Assembly (NCBI RefSeq): GCF_021390935.1
Contig: NZ_JAJPUI010000002.1
Span: 124,001-188,000, forward strand
DNA: 64,000 bases
Source of the DNA: Streptomyces sp. CC228A
Lineage (GTDB): Bacteria > Actinomycetota > Actinomycetes > Streptomycetales > Streptomycetaceae
Direction of reading: 5' to 3'
Shown: piece by piece, positions 9,209 through 18,866 of the stretch
Layout of the letters: every line of letters begins with the position of its first letter
How positions within the stretch are numbered: the first letter of the stretch is position 1
Notes under the pieces: generated by a model
What the model was told of the DNA's origin: nothing
The model's database searches: none
Seen by the model: only the letters and a program-made list of their open reading frames with translations
Program-made: the position numbers and the translations under genes

Positions 9209-10045
9209 TCAGATGCCGACCTTGATGCGGCTGAAGCGCTTCAGGGTGACACCGGCCTCGTCCAGGATCTGCTGGACGGACTTCTTGTTGTCGAGCGCGT
9301 ACGGCTGGCCGAGCAGCGTCGCGTCCTTGAAGAAGCCGTTCAGGCGGCCCTCGACGATCTTCGGCAGCGCGGCCTCGGGCTTGCCCTCGGCGCGGGTGGT
9401 CTCCTCGGCGACGCGGCGCTCGGCCTCGACGACCTCGGCCGGGACGTCCTCCTTGGAGAGGTACTTCGGCGCGAAGGCGGCGATGTGCTGGGCGACACCC
9501 TTGGCGAGCTCGGCGTTCTCCTTGTCGAGCTCCACGAGGACGCCGATCTGCGGCGGCAGGTCCGGCATGGTGCGGTGCATGTACGCGGCGACGTAGCCGC
9601 CGGAGAACTGCGCGAAGCGGTCCAGGACGATCTTCTCGCCCAGGTTCGCGTTGGCCTCGTCGACGTACGCCTGGACGGTCCTGCCGGCCTCGATCTCGGA
9701 GGCGAGCAGCGCCTCGATGTCGGCCGGGTTCGTCTTGGCGACGTGGGCGGCGAGGGCCTCGGCGACGGACTGGAACTTCTCGCCCTTGGCGACGAAGTCC
9801 GTCTCGCACTTCAGCTCGAGGATGACACCGGAGGTGTTGTCGTCGGCGATCAGGGAGACGATGGCACCGTTCTCGGCGGAGCGGCCCTCGCGCTTGGCGA
9901 CGCCCTTCTGGCCCTTGATGCGCAGCGCCTCGACGGCCTTGTCGACGTTGCCGTCGGCCTCGTCCAGCGCCTTCTTGCAGTCCATCATGCCCGCGCCGGT
10001 GAGCTCGCGGAGCTTCTTGACGTCAGCGGCGGTGTAGTTCGCCAT
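9209..10045 (-). CDS. tsf: Translation elongation factor Ts
   Basis: Guanine nucleotide exchange factor for EF-Tu (278 aa). Both family signatures are present: LRELTGAGMMDCKKALDEA near the N-terminus and ELKCETDFVAKGEKFQ around residue 80. The ATG at 10045 begins MANYTAADVKKL, the normal N-terminal UBA domain; the frame continues upstream but without a plausible start. It lies 269 bp downstream of rpsB. Confidence 0.97.
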   Translation of the reverse strand: MANYTAADVKKLRELTGAGMMDCKKALDEADGNVDKAVEALRIKGQKGVAKREGRSAENGAIVSLIADDNTSGVILELKCETDFVAKGEKFQSVAEALAAHVAKTNPADIEALLASEIEAGRTVQAYVDEANANLGEKIVLDRFAQFSGGYVAAYMHRTMPDLPPQIGVLVELDKENAELAKGVAQHIAAFAPKYLSKEDVPAEVVEAERRVAEETTRAEGKPEAALPKIVEGRLNGFFKDATLLGQPYALDNKKSVQQILDEAGVTLKRFSRIKVGI

Positions 10046-10314
10046 GATCTGTGAATCTCTCTCGAAGTCTGGAAGATCTACGAAGATCTGGGGGTGGACG
10101 GCGGACACCCGTGGCGTCCGCCGTCGACGACCGAACCGATCCCTACCGGATCCGGCCGAACGGCTCGGAACGAACCGCCGAACGGCCGGGGCCGGACCGC
10201 GTGGGCCCGACCGGAAGGATCAACCGACCGGGACGAACCGGCCGGAGCGACCGGACCGGTCCGACCCGGGGGCCCGGACCAGCAGGCCCGGACCCGCCGG
10301 TCCGGACCGCTGGG
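10046..10314. repeat. tsf-rpsB spacer rich in ACCGG/GACCGG motifs
   Basis: This 269 bp spacer is a low-complexity sequence in which GACCGG, ACCGGCC and GGACCG words recur many times between about 10125 and 10310. No gene or clear terminator is seen. The many self-complementary CCGG words could fold into a long imperfect hairpin that limits rpsB to tsf readthrough. Confidence 0.5.
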
Positions 10315-11217
10315 TCAGGCCTGCTCGCCCTCGGCGGCCGGAGCCTCCGCAACCGGAGCCTCCTCAGCCGGAGCCTCGGCAACCGGAGCCTCGGCAGCGG
10401 CCTCGGCCGGCTTCTCGGCCTCGTCGGCGTCCGCCTTCTTCTCACCCTCGAGCAGGTCGCGCTCCCACTCGGCGAGGGGCTCACCGGCGGCCTTGTCGCC
10501 CGGCTTGCTGTCACCGGTGGCGGCACCGGAGCGGGCGATGAGGCCCTCGGCGACGGCGTCGGCGATCACACGGGTGAGCAGGGTGACGGAGCGGATCGCG
10601 TCGTCGTTGCCCGGGATCTTGTAGTCGACCTCGTCCGGGTCGCAGTTGGTGTCCAGGATCGCGACGACCGGGATGTTGAGCTTGCGAGCCTCGCCGACGG
10701 CGATGTGCTCCTTCTTCGTGTCGACGATCCAGACGGCGCTCGGCACCTTCTGCATGTCGCGGATACCACCGAGGGTCTTCTCCAGCTTGGCCTTCTCGCG
10801 GGAGAGGACCAGCAGCTCCTTCTTGGTGAGGCCGGAAGCGGCCACGTCCTCGAAGTCGATCGCCTCAAGCTCCTTCAGACGCTGGAGGCGCTTGTAGACG
10901 GTGGAGAAGTTGGTGAGCATGCCGCCCAGCCAGCGCTGGTTGACGTACGGCATGCCGACGCGGGCGGCCTGCTCCGCGATGGCCTCCTGCGCCTGCTTCT
11001 TGGTGCCGACGAACATGATGGAGCCGCCGTGCGCGACGGTCTCCTTGACGAACTCGTAGGCGCGGTCGATGTACGACAGCGACTGGAGCAGGTCGATGAT
11101 GTAGATGCCGTTACGCTCGGTGAAGATGAAGCGCTTCATCTTCGGGTTCCAGCGACGGGTCTGGTGACCGAAGTGGACGCCGCTCTCCAGCAGCTCCCGC
11201 ATCGTGACGACGGCCAT
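10315..11217 (-). CDS. rpsB: 30S ribosomal protein S2
   Basis: Small-subunit protein S2 (300 aa). Signature regions are [19 protein letters not shown] near the N-terminus and the conserved [20 protein letters not shown] plus [17 protein letters not shown]. The ATG at 11217 gives MAVVTMREL. The last ~60 residues are an Ala/Glu/Pro repeat tail (EAPVAEAP units), longer than in most bacteria but seen in other actinobacterial S2 proteins. The gene is divergent from the M23 peptidase gene, with 259 bp between them that presumably holds both promoters. Confidence 0.97.
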   Translation of the reverse strand: MAVVTMRELLESGVHFGHQTRRWNPKMKRFIFTERNGIYIIDLLQSLSYIDRAYEFVKETVAHGGSIMFVGTKKQAQEAIAEQAARVGMPYVNQRWLGGMLTNFSTVYKRLQRLKELEAIDFEDVAASGLTKKELLVLSREKAKLEKTLGGIRDMQKVPSAVWIVDTKKEHIAVGEARKLNIPVVAILDTNCDPDEVDYKIPGNDDAIRSVTLLTRVIADAVAEGLIARSGAATGDSKPGDKAAGEPLAEWERDLLEGEKKADADEAEKPAEAAAEAPVAEAPAEEAPVAEAPAAEGEQA

Positions 11218-11476
11218 GGCCGTATCTCCTCGTGTGTTCTCGGTTGCATCCTGACGCCCCGACGCGCCGCGCCCCCGCAGGGGACCGATGGGCGCTGCCA
11301 CTGCCGATACCGGCCGGCGGCGGGGCGTGCGAAGTCGACCCGGTGACCCGGGCCGCCAGCAGAAGTGTACGGGACCCCGACACCAGCAGGTGACGGCGCT
11401 GTCCACAACCGGCCGCCCGTCCACAGCCCCCGACCATGATCAGCGAACTCCCGCCCGGCTCCGGCACAGTTCCCCC

Positions 11477-12043
11477 ATGAACCGCACCCTCCTGGCCACG
11501 CCCCTGCTCCTCCTCACCCTCGCCGCCGCCGGTCCGCCCCCGCAGGCCCCCGCACCGCCCCCACCGGAGCAGGCCGCCCGCGCCGCGCCCCGCACCGGCG
11601 TATGGCCCCTCGGCCCGCCCCGCCCCCGCGTCCTGCGCGCCTGGCAACCACCCGCCACGCCCTACGGCCCCGGCCACCGCGGCATCGACCTTGCGGCCCC
11701 GCCCGGCACCCCCGTCCGCGCGGCCGCCGGCGGACGCATCACCTTCAGCGGCCCCGTCGGCGGCCGCGGCACCCTCGCCGTCACCCTGCCTGCACCCCCC
11801 GGCACCACCCCCCTGCGCACCACGTACGAACCCGTCCGCAGCCTGCTCCCCGAAGGCACCGCCGTCACCACCGGCCAGGTCATCGCCACCACGACCGCCG
11901 ACCCCGCGTCGCACTGCGCCGCCACCTGCCTCCACTGGGGCCTCCGCCGGGGCGACACCTACCTCGACCCCCTCGCCCTGCTCCCACCCGGCCTCCTGCG
12001 CCGCCCGCCCTCCCGCCTCCTCCCCCTCGCAGCCGACCCATGA
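11477..12043 (+). CDS. Secreted M23-family (LytM-like) peptidase
   Basis: A short 188 aa protein with a Sec signal peptide (residues 1 to about 19, MNRTLLATPLLLLTLAAAG) and a Pro/Ala-rich linker, followed by one peptidase_M23 domain. H67 and D71 in HRGID and H153 in CLHWG match zinc ligands of LytM peptidases. The usual first His of the HxH pair appears as Cys (C-L-H). This is seen in other Streptomyces members and may mean altered or lost activity. The ATG at 11477 begins the signal peptide. The gene is divergent from rpsB. The likely role is cell-wall remodelling outside the membrane. Confidence 0.85.
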   Translation: MNRTLLATPLLLLTLAAAGPPPQAPAPPPPEQAARAAPRTGVWPLGPPRPRVLRAWQPPATPYGPGHRGIDLAAPPGTPVRAAAGGRITFSGPVGGRGTLAVTLPAPPGTTPLRTTYEPVRSLLPEGTAVTTGQVIATTTADPASHCAATCLHWGLRRGDTYLDPLALLPPGLLRRPPSRLLPLAADP

Positions 12044-12745
12044 CCGCACCGCAGGCCCGCAATCGCGGGCGGGTGCCCCCCTCGGCGGGTCCTGCTGGGC
12101 CGGGCCCATGGCTGGGCGCGGGAACGGGGACGGGAGCGGCGACGAGGGCCGGCGGCGGAGCCGGGAGGACCCACAGGGCGTGGGTGCGGGCGGGCGGTGG
12201 ATGCGGGCGGACGCTGGGTCCGGGGGTACACGGGCGGGCGCGGACAGGCTCGGAGGGCTCGGGCAGGCGCGGAGGCGGGGGTACGCGGGCGGGCGCGGGC
12301 AGGCACGGAGGTGGGGAGGTCGGTGCCGTGGGCCTGGTGACGCGGTGACGCGGTGGCACGGTGACGCGGTGGCACGGTGACGCCGGAGGGCCGACGCGAG
12401 CGGCCCGCCCGAAGGGGCTCGCGGGCAGCTCCGCGGAGCCCGGCAGTGACGCGAAGCGCGCGGCCGGTACCGAGGCGCCACCGCAAACACCCGACCGGCG
12501 CGACTGGCAGCACACGGAAGTGACCGGCCCGACGAGGGCCGCGGGCCGCACAAGCCGGCCGAGCTGCCGGCCCGTACAGCAAAGGGAGACGCGGCGGCAC
12601 CGACCGCGGACACAGGCGGCCGGCGCCCGGCAAAAGCACGCCTACAGGGCCGGCCGCACGCCCACCGAGCCGAGGGCCGGATCCGGCCTCACGCCCCGCA
12701 GCCGACGGAGCGACGAGCGCTGGGACACGGGAGGGGGAAGGGGGC
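12044..12745. other. Non-coding, repeat-rich spacer before IS copy A
   Basis: These 702 bp between the M23 gene and the IS element hold no convincing gene on either strand; the open frames are by-products of very high G+C. Contents are a 34 bp degenerate direct repeat at 12222-12255 and 12277-12310 (GGGGGTACRCGGGCGGGCG core) and a short tandem array at about 12336-12383 with a 16 bp unit of the type GGTGACGCGGTGGCAC. The last ~340 bp show nothing recognisable. Confidence 0.6.
12222..12383. repeat. Direct repeats (34 bp pair and 16 bp tandem units)
   Basis: Two 34 bp near-identical copies start at 12222 and 12277. A tandem run follows at 12336-12383, with GGTGACGCGG and GGTGGCAC blocks repeated about three times. 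No ORF or known element explains them. Confidence 0.6.
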
Positions 12746-12749
12746 GGGG

Positions 12750-12780
12750 GGTGCCTCTATGTCTTTCGTCAAGGCACCTC
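12750..12780 (-). repeat. Right-end subterminal stem-loop of the IS
   Basis: In the 68 bp right end, GGTGCCT and AGGCACC form a 7 bp stem about 16 nt apart, very close to the element boundary. The same structure is at about 42485-42515 in copy B. It may help define the right end. Confidence 0.5.
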
Positions 12781-12813
12781 TGTCGGGTTTCGGGTGGTTC
12801 GGGCTTGCTGAAG

Positions 12814-14031
12814 CTATGCGGCGAGTTCGACGTCCGTCGGTGTCCGGGGTTCGTAGAAGGTGCCGTCGCGGAGCATGGCGAACAGGACGCTGATGCGTTG
12901 GCGGGCGAGGCGGAGGAGTGCCTGGGTGTGGGTTTTGCCGCGGGCTCGTTGCTTGTCGTAGTAGGTGCGGGAGGCCGGGTCGGCGTTCATGCAGGCGAAG
13001 GCCGAGAGGAACATCGCCCGTTTGAGCTGCCGGTTTCCGCCTCGGGGTGCGTGTTCGCCGTGGATCGAGGTCCCGGACTGCTTCGTGGTGGGTGCGAGGC
13101 CGGCGTAGGAGGCGAGGTGGGCTGCGGTGGGGAAGCTGGTGCCGTCGCCGACGGTAACCAGCAGGACGGCGGCGGTCCTGACGCCGACGCCGGGCATCGA
13201 CGTCAGGACCGGGGAAAGAGGGTGAGCCTCCAGCAGAGCGTTGATCTGGGCTTCCATCGCCCGGCGCTGGGTGTGAACAGCGGTGAGCGAGGCGGCCAGG
13301 GAGGGGATCACGATGTCGAGGGTGCCGGTGCCCGGGACCACGACGGTCTGTTCGTCGAGCGCGTCGAAGACGTCGTCGATCAGCCGGGTGGCCATGCGCG
13401 GGGCCTTCGGGCGGATCAGCTCCACGAGTCTGCGGCGGCCTGCCTTGCGCAGGGCGGCCGGGGATCCGTAGCGCTCCAGCAACCAGGTCACGGCCTGGTG
13501 GTCCAGGCGCGGGCCCAGGACGCGCTCCAGCGAGGAGTGGAACTGGGTGAGCAGACCGCGTATCCGGTTGGAGGTGCGGGTGGCCTCGGCGGCGAGGTCC
13601 TGGTCGAAGCCGACGAGCACGGTGAGCTCGGCAGTGATCTCGTCGGTCAGTTCCAGCGAGCGCAGGGTGTGCGGCATAGTCCGTGCGGCGTCCGCGATGA
13701 CGGCGGCGTCTTTGGCGTCGGTCTTGGCCTCGCCCGGGTAGAGGTCGGCGATCCGGCGCATCGCGAGTCCGGGCAGGTAGGCGACCTGGCAGCCGGCGTC
13801 GCGGGCGACGGTCAGCGGCAGGGCGCCGATGGAGGCGGGCTGGTCCACGATCACCAGGACGGTGCCGAACTTGTCGCGCAGCTTGTCGAAGACGGCCCGC
13901 AGCCTGGGCTCGCTGTTGGGCAGCGGTTTGTCGAAGACCTTCTTCCCGCCCGGGGTGAGCCCATGACCGTGGTGGGCACTCTTGCCGACGTCCAGGCCCA
14001 GGAACACGCCCACGTCTTCGATCTCGAACAT
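12814..14031 (-). CDS. IS110-family DEDD transposase (copy A)
   Basis: RuvC-like recombinase of 405 aa. The N-terminal DEDD_Tnp_IS110 domain starts VFLGLDVGKSAHHG (first catalytic Asp) and includes VLVIVDQPASIG and the KTDAKDAAVIADAAR block (the last Asp pair). The C-terminal transposase_20 domain spans LTSMPGVGVRTAAVLLVTVG to KQSGTSIHGEHAPRGG, whose SGTS serines fit the serine nucleophile region of IS110 enzymes. The start is placed at the ATG at 14031 (MFEIEDVG), which gives the family length. An upstream in-frame extension to 14133 lies in the non-coding left end. The product is identical to that of copy B. Confidence 0.93.
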   Translation of the reverse strand: MFEIEDVGVFLGLDVGKSAHHGHGLTPGGKKVFDKPLPNSEPRLRAVFDKLRDKFGTVLVIVDQPASIGALPLTVARDAGCQVAYLPGLAMRRIADLYPGEAKTDAKDAAVIADAARTMPHTLRSLELTDEITAELTVLVGFDQDLAAEATRTSNRIRGLLTQFHSSLERVLGPRLDHQAVTWLLERYGSPAALRKAGRRRLVELIRPKAPRMATRLIDDVFDALDEQTVVVPGTGTLDIVIPSLAASLTAVHTQRRAMEAQINALLEAHPLSPVLTSMPGVGVRTAAVLLVTVGDGTSFPTAAHLASYAGLAPTTKQSGTSIHGEHAPRGGNRQLKRAMFLSAFACMNADPASRTYYDKQRARGKTHTQALLRLARQRISVLFAMLRDGTFYEPRTPTDVELAA

Positions 14032-14293
14032 CGTGCCCCTTCCCAGGGGGTGTTGGCGGTGCCGGCCTCGGCTCGGGTGTCGTGCTCGCGCATCCACGTT
14101 ATGCAGACCTGCCGCCCGCGAACTGTCCGGCATTGCGCCGGACCGGACGGTGGCCGGACCTCTGATCAGCGTCTCCGACGAACACCCCCGGACCCGGTGA
14201 CACCACCCCCCAGGTCATGCCTTCGACAGGGGGCAACAGTCATGCCGGGCCCGGAGGCCAGCGGCCCCGTTGCGGAGCCGCAGAAAACATAAC
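14032..14293 (-). ncRNA. Candidate bridge RNA region, IS copy A left end
   Basis: IS110-group elements are known to encode a roughly 150-250 nt bridge RNA in the non-coding end upstream of the transposase. Here that end is 262 bp and conserved in both copies. It contains several hairpin-forming stretches, for example GTCCGGC/GCCGGAC with a GCAAT loop and TGCGG/CCGCA near the outer boundary. The exact RNA ends and guide loops cannot be fixed by eye. Confidence 0.45.
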
Positions 14294-14336
14294 GGGGCGG
14301 GGGCGGGGGGGGAGGGAGGTCCCCTCCCTGTGGGTG

Positions 14337-14921
14337 TCAGGCTCCCCGTACGCCGTAGAGGGCCATCGCCACCGTCGTGTCGGCGATGGCCGACGGGTCC
14401 TCGGCGGCGCCCAGTTCGATGCGGCGTACGGCGGCGTCGACGGCGCCCTGGAGCAGCATGGCCGCGAGGCGCGGTTCGGCCTGGCCGAGGTCGGCGAGGG
14501 CTTGGACGATCATCGCGATGAGGCCGCCGTGGGCGGCGCGGATCTTCTCGCGGGCGCGGTCGTCGAGTTCGCTGGCGGAGATGGCGACGACGGCCCGGTG
14601 CCGGCGGTCGCCGACGAGTTCCAGCTGGCGGCGTACGTAGGCCTCGACCTTGGCCTCGGGGGTTTCGGCTCCCGCCATGGCGGTTTCGACCTCGGCTGCC
14701 CATACCGGGAAGTCGACGGCGCAGAGCTCTTCGACGACGGCGGCGCGCGAGCGGAAGTACTCGTACACCGACGACCGGGCCAGGCCGGTGCGCTCGGCGA
14801 GGGCGGGGAAGGTCAGCGCGTCCGTTCCGCCTTCGGACAGCAGGGTGCGCGCGGCGTCCAGCAGGGCGGCGCGCTGCATGGTCCGGTGCTCGGCCACGGA
14901 GGCCGCTCGAATCCTTGGCAC
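14337..14921 (-). CDS. TetR/AcrR-family transcriptional regulator
   Basis: 194 aa one-component regulator. The N-terminal TetR helix-turn-helix lies at about residues 17-60 (RAALLDAARTLLSEGG, then ALAERTGLARSSVYEYF with the usual YxYF ending of the recognition helix). The C-terminal ligand domain is Ala-rich and helical. The start is the GTG at 14921. It is 47 bp downstream of whiG on the same strand and may be co-transcribed with it. No operator or target is visible. IS copy A lies 42 bp beyond its stop. Confidence 0.9.
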   Translation of the reverse strand: MPRIRAASVAEHRTMQRAALLDAARTLLSEGGTDALTFPALAERTGLARSSVYEYFRSRAAVVEELCAVDFPVWAAEVETAMAGAETPEAKVEAYVRRQLELVGDRRHRAVVAISASELDDRAREKIRAAHGGLIAMIVQALADLGQAEPRLAAMLLQGAVDAAVRRIELGAAEDPSAIADTTVAMALYGVRGA

Positions 14922-14968
14922 GGCACCACTGTACGGCGGCTGGTGCGGCGCCGGGGCGCGGTGTCGGG

Positions 14969-15805
14969 TCAGCGCCCGAGATCGGCCAGCTTGGCCCGGA
15001 GTTGGAGGACGGACTTGGTGTGGATCTGGCTGACGCGGCTCTCGGTGACGCCGAGGACGTTGCCGATCTCGGCGAGGGTGAGCCCTTCGTAGTAGTAGAG
15101 CGTGACGACAGTCTTCTCCCGTTCGGGGAGGGTGTTGATGGCGCGGGCGAGGAGGCGCCGCAGTTCGCGGCCCTCGGCGACTTCGACGGGGTCGTCGGCG
15201 GCGGTGTCCTCAAGGGTGTCCATGAGGCTGAGCCGGTCGCCGTTCTCACCGCCCACGTGGAGGAGTTCTTCGAGGGCGACGACGTTGGCGAGGGACAACT
15301 GGCTGAAGACGCTGTGGAGGTCCTCGACGGCGATGCCCATTTCGCCGGCGACCTCGTTCTCGGTGGGGGTGCGCCGCAGTCGGGCTTCGAGGGTGGCGTA
15401 GGCCCGTTCGACGGCTCGGGCCTTCTGGCGCACGGAGCGGGGGATCCAGTCGAGGGCGCGCAGTTCGTCGATCATGGCGCCGCGGATCCGGGTGATCGCG
15501 TAGGTCTCGAACTTGATGGACCGGTCGAGGTCGAACTTCTCGATGGCGTCGATGAGGCCGAAGACGCCGGAGGAGACGAAGTCGGCCTGCTCGACGTTGG
15601 AGGGCAGGCCGACGCTGACGCGCCCGGCGACGTATTTCACGAGCGGCGAGTAGTGCAGGATGAGCTGCTCCCGCAGCCGCTCGTCACCCGTCTCCTTGTA
15701 CGACCGCCACAACTCGTCGAGTGACGAGGGGGCGGGCGGCCGCAGGGTGCTCCCGGCAGCGGGAGAGACCGCTGCCGGGCGGGACCCGGAGGTGTGCTGG
15801 GGCAT
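14969..15805 (-). CDS. whiG: Sporulation RNA polymerase sigma factor WhiG
   Basis: FliA-family sigma factor (278 aa, the usual WhiG length) needed for aerial hyphae to start sporulation in Streptomyces. Region 2 contains [20 protein letters not shown] and [20 protein letters not shown]; region 3 runs [20 protein letters not shown]; region 4 has the DNA-binding helix pair [20 protein letters not shown]. The ATG at 15805 is chosen; the long frame upstream runs into dprA and is a by-product. It lies downstream of dprA with a 262 bp spacer that probably carries its own promoter. In Streptomyces, WhiG is held by the anti-sigma factor RsiG with c-di-GMP. Confidence 0.96.
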   Translation of the reverse strand: MPQHTSGSRPAAVSPAAGSTLRPPAPSSLDELWRSYKETGDERLREQLILHYSPLVKYVAGRVSVGLPSNVEQADFVSSGVFGLIDAIEKFDLDRSIKFETYAITRIRGAMIDELRALDWIPRSVRQKARAVERAYATLEARLRRTPTENEVAGEMGIAVEDLHSVFSQLSLANVVALEELLHVGGENGDRLSLMDTLEDTAADDPVEVAEGRELRRLLARAINTLPEREKTVVTLYYYEGLTLAEIGNVLGVTESRVSQIHTKSVLQLRAKLADLGR

Positions 15806-16067
15806 GCGTCGCCTTGAGCCGTTCTGCCGTGGTGTGCGGGGGACGGATGTGGGGGCTTGGTTAGGGGCTTGCCGGAAGGCGGGTGATGGTGAGCGTAGCG
15901 TGACTGGGCCGTTGCGGTGAGCGAAGTCGTGGGGATCGCCCCATGGTGGGGACGTGCCGTCGGGCGCATCTTCGAATGGGGTCGGCGGCGGGGGTGGCGG
16001 TGCGGCGGGGGTCGCCGAGGACGCTTCGCGGCTCATCGGGATCACCTTGTCACCCGAATGCCCCAGG

Positions 16068-17231
16068 TCAAGGAGCGCCTCGCCGGGTGTTCGGGTGACG
16101 CGGGGAGGCGGGTGGCAGCCGCCACAGGTCGCCTTCCCGCGCGACGTGACCGAGCGCGTGGAGTTCGTACAGCCTGCCGAGTGCGTCGTCAACGCTGGTC
16201 CCGGCCTCCGTCGCCACGTCCGAGGGGGAGGCCGGCCGGCCGGCGGGCGGGAGGGCTTCGAGGACGCGGACGGTGGCGGGGTCGAGGAGGTCGCGGGGCA
16301 GGACGGGTCCGCGACGGGCGGGTGCAAGGTCACCGATGGCGCCGACCAGTTCGGTGATGTCGTCGGCGTCGGTGACGAGGGTGGCGCCGCCGCGGAGCAG
16401 TTCGTGGACGCCTGCGGAGAGTGCGCTGGTGGCGGGGCCTGGGACGCCCATGGTGTGGCGGTTGAGGCGCTGGGCCTCCCGTGCGGTGGCGAGGGCGCCG
16501 CTGCGGTGGGCGGCTTCGACGACGAGGGTGCCGCGGGTGAGGGCCGCGATGACGCGGTTGCGGAGGATGAACCGGGTGGGGGTGGGGTGGTCGCCGGGTG
16601 GGAGTTCGCCGATGACGAGGCCCTGGCGTGCGATGCGGTCGATGAGGGCGGTGTGCCCGCGGGGGTAGGCGACGTCGACGCCGCAGGCCAGGACGGCGAT
16701 GGTGGCTCCGGCGGCGCCGAGGGATCCTCGGTGGGCGGCGGCGTCGACGCCGGTCGCGGCGCCGGAGACGACGACCCAGCCGCGTTCGGCCAGGGCCGCG
16801 CCGAGGTCCGCGGCCATGTGGGCCCCGTACGGCGTGCAGGCGCGGGCGCCGACGACGGCGACCGACCGCAGCGCCCATCGGCGCAGGTCGTGGTGGCCGC
16901 GGATCCACAGTCCGAGGGGCCGGGCGGCGCCCAGGTCGTCGAGTTGGGTGGGCCATTCGGGGTCGCCGGGCACGATGAACCGCCCGCCCGCGGCCTGGAT
17001 GGCTTCGAGGTCCTGCCGCGGGCGGATGCGGGTGGCGCGGCGGAGCAGGCCCTGGATGCGCCGGTCGCTCGCGCCGGGGAGGGATCCGGGGCGGTACGGG
17101 CTGGTGGTGAGCCGGCGGAGGAGTTCGACGGGGCCCAGGTCGCGCAGCCAGCGGCCGCCGTGCCCGTCGCCTGGTTCGAGGATGCGGCACAGGGCGGCGC
17201 GGGCCGTCCGCTCCTCATCGGATGCGGGCAT
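16068..17231 (-). CDS. dprA: DNA-processing protein DprA
   Basis: Rossmann-fold ssDNA-binding protein (387 aa) that loads RecA on incoming DNA. Visible are the DprA core blocks [35 protein letters not shown], and the [20 protein letters not shown] stretch. A C-terminal winged-helix domain starts near VRVLEALPP. The ATG is at 17231. The gene lies between comM/yifB (27 bp upstream) and whiG. In Streptomyces a role in natural transformation is not established; recombination or plasmid processing is possible. Confidence 0.94.
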   Translation of the reverse strand: MPASDEERTARAALCRILEPGDGHGGRWLRDLGPVELLRRLTTSPYRPGSLPGASDRRIQGLLRRATRIRPRQDLEAIQAAGGRFIVPGDPEWPTQLDDLGAARPLGLWIRGHHDLRRWALRSVAVVGARACTPYGAHMAADLGAALAERGWVVVSGAATGVDAAAHRGSLGAAGATIAVLACGVDVAYPRGHTALIDRIARQGLVIGELPPGDHPTPTRFILRNRVIAALTRGTLVVEAAHRSGALATAREAQRLNRHTMGVPGPATSALSAGVHELLRGGATLVTDADDITELVGAIGDLAPARRGPVLPRDLLDPATVRVLEALPPAGRPASPSDVATEAGTSVDDALGRLYELHALGHVAREGDLWRLPPASPRHPNTRRGAP

Positions 17232-17258
17232 GGTGTCCCCCGTCCTGGTGGTGCCCGT

Positions 17259-18866
17259 TCATGACGGCCGTCCCGCGGTGGCGGGCACGCCGCGGGCGAT
17301 GCCGGTGCGCAGTTCCAGGGCGAGGTCCACGTCGCGTGCGTCGGGGCGGTCGCGGCCTGCGAGGTCGGCGAGGGTCCAGGCGACGCGGAGGACGCGGTCG
17401 AGTCCGCGTGCGGTGAGCAGGCCCCGTTCGATGTCGCGTTCGGCGGTGGCGAGGGCTCCGGGTGCGGGGTGCCAGCGGGTGCGCAGTTCGTGGCCGGGCA
17501 CGTTCGCGTTGAGCTGCCAGGGCGTGCCGTGGAGGCGGGCGGCGGCGCGTGCCCGTGCGGTGCGGACGCGTGCCGCGACGGTGGCGGTGGCTTCTCCCCC
17601 GCCGCCGAGGAGGTCGGCGCGGGTGACGGGTTCGACGTCGACGCGGAGGTCGATGCGGTCGAGGAGGGGGCCGGAGAGCCGGGACTGGTAGCGGCGGACG
17701 GCGGACGGGGCGCAGTCGCAGGTGTCGCCGCGGACGGCGTGGCGTCCGCAGGGGCAGGGGTTGGCTGCGAGCACCATCAGGAAGCGGGCGGGGAGTCGTA
17801 CGACGCCTGCGGCGCGGGCGATGACGACATGGCCTGATTCGAGGGGCTGCCGGAGGGCGTCGAGGGCTTTGGTGGCGAATTCAGGCGCTTCATCCAGGAA
17901 GAGGATGCCGCGGTGGGCGAGGGAGCAGGCGCCGGGGCGAGGGGTGCCGTTGCCTCCGCCGACGAGGGACTGCATGGTCGCCGAGTGGTGCGGCGCGCAG
18001 TAGGGCGCCGCGCTGACCAGGGGTTTGCCCGGCGGGAGGATGCCGGCGACAGAGTGCACGGCGGTGACTTCCAGGGAGTCGCGGCGGCTGAGGGGCGGCA
18101 GGATCCCGGGGAGGCGCTCGGCGAGCATGGTCTTGCCGGCGCCGGGCGGGCCGGAGAGGAAGAGGTGGTGGCCGCCTGCCGCGGCGACTTCGAGGGCAAG
18201 GCGGGCGCCGCGCTGGCCGGCGACGTCCCTGAGGTCGGGGGCGTCGGCGGCTGCGGAGGCCAAGCCGGTGCCGACTCCTGCGCCGGGGACGAGGAGGCCG
18301 GCGAGCATGGGGTCGGGCCTGCCTTCGTCGGGTGGCTCCTCGTCGGGGACGGGTGCGTCGGTGAGGACGGCGATGAGCTGGCGCAGGCTGCGTACGCCGA
18401 GGACGGAGACGCCGGGCACGAGGGCGGCCTCGCCCACGGTCTGCTGCGGGACGACGACCTGCTCGTAGCCTGCTTCGGCTGCGGCGAGGACGGCGGGCAG
18501 CACACCTCGGACGGGCCGGACCCGGCCGTCGAGGCCGAGTTCCCCGATGAGCACGAGGTCGGCGATGGTGCGCGGGTCGATCAGTTCGGCGGCGGCGAGG
18601 ACGGCGACGGCCACCGCGAGGTCGAAGCTGGATCCCGCTTTGGGGACGGACGCGGGGCTGAGGCCGACGGTGAGCTTGCGCTGGGGCCATTCGGCTCCGG
18701 AGTTGACCACGGCGGCCCTGACACGTTCCCGGGCTTCCGACAGGCTCTTGTCGGGAAGGCCGACCAGGGTGAACGCGGCGACGCCGGGTTCCAGGTCGGC
18801 CTGGACCTCCACGACGACCCCGTCGACGCCGACGAGGGCGACGGAGCAGGCACGGGCGAAACCCAT
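17259..18866 (-). CDS. comM: YifB/ComM-family Mg-chelatase-like AAA+ ATPase
   Basis: 535 aa protein. The N-terminal ChlI-like domain begins [16 protein letters not shown] and continues with [19 protein letters not shown]. The AAA+ core has Walker [11 protein letters not shown], Walker [12 protein letters not shown] and a PCPCG cysteine motif. A C-terminal Mg_chelatase_C domain follows. ComM is a hexameric branch-migration helicase in naturally competent bacteria. The ATG overlaps the yraN stop in an ATGA, showing translational coupling in the yraN-comM-dprA operon. Confidence 0.94.
   Translation of the reverse strand: MGFARACSVALVGVDGVVVEVQADLEPGVAAFTLVGLPDKSLSEARERVRAAVVNSGAEWPQRKLTVGLSPASVPKAGSSFDLAVAVAVLAAAELIDPRTIADLVLIGELGLDGRVRPVRGVLPAVLAAAEAGYEQVVVPQQTVGEAALVPGVSVLGVRSLRQLIAVLTDAPVPDEEPPDEGRPDPMLAGLLVPGAGVGTGLASAAADAPDLRDVAGQRGARLALEVAAAGGHHLFLSGPPGAGKTMLAERLPGILPPLSRRDSLEVTAVHSVAGILPPGKPLVSAAPYCAPHHSATMQSLVGGGNGTPRPGACSLAHRGILFLDEAPEFATKALDALRQPLESGHVVIARAAGVVRLPARFLMVLAANPCPCGRHAVRGDTCDCAPSAVRRYQSRLSGPLLDRIDLRVDVEPVTRADLLGGGGEATATVAARVRTARARAAARLHGTPWQLNANVPGHELRTRWHPAPGALATAERDIERGLLTARGLDRVLRVAWTLADLAGRDRPDARDVDLALELRTGIARGVPATAGRPS

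Larger units (their letters stand above)
12746..14294 (-). mobile_element. IS110-family insertion sequence, copy A
   Basis: The boundaries come from comparison with copy B: the two are identical from 12746 to 14294 (1549 bp) and differ immediately outside. The outermost one to three G residues are shared with the flanks, so the true element is probably about 12748-14293. There is one DEDD transposase gene, no terminal inverted repeats, no obvious target duplication, a 262 bp non-coding left end (transposase-upstream side) and a 68 bp right end. It is inserted in G-rich non-coding DNA between the M23 and TetR genes, where no gene appears to be interrupted. Confidence 0.9.

Noticed and set aside
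10123..10314. GACCGG repeats as a CRISPR or integron site
   Set aside because: No fixed unit length, no spacers and no integrase nearby; simple sequence bias is sufficient.
14180..14200. ACCGGGT in the IS left end matching the copy B flank as a guide
   Set aside because: The same 7 bases are absent from the copy A target, so a shared guide is not supported; seven bases are easily found by chance here.
12746..14294. Terminal inverted repeats of the IS
   Set aside because: The two ends do not match in inverse orientation beyond a few G/C bases, as expected for IS110.
15809..17218. Fusion of a dprA-side frame to whiG
   Set aside because: The upstream half is a +1/-1 shadow of dprA; the WhiG start at 15805 gives the standard protein.
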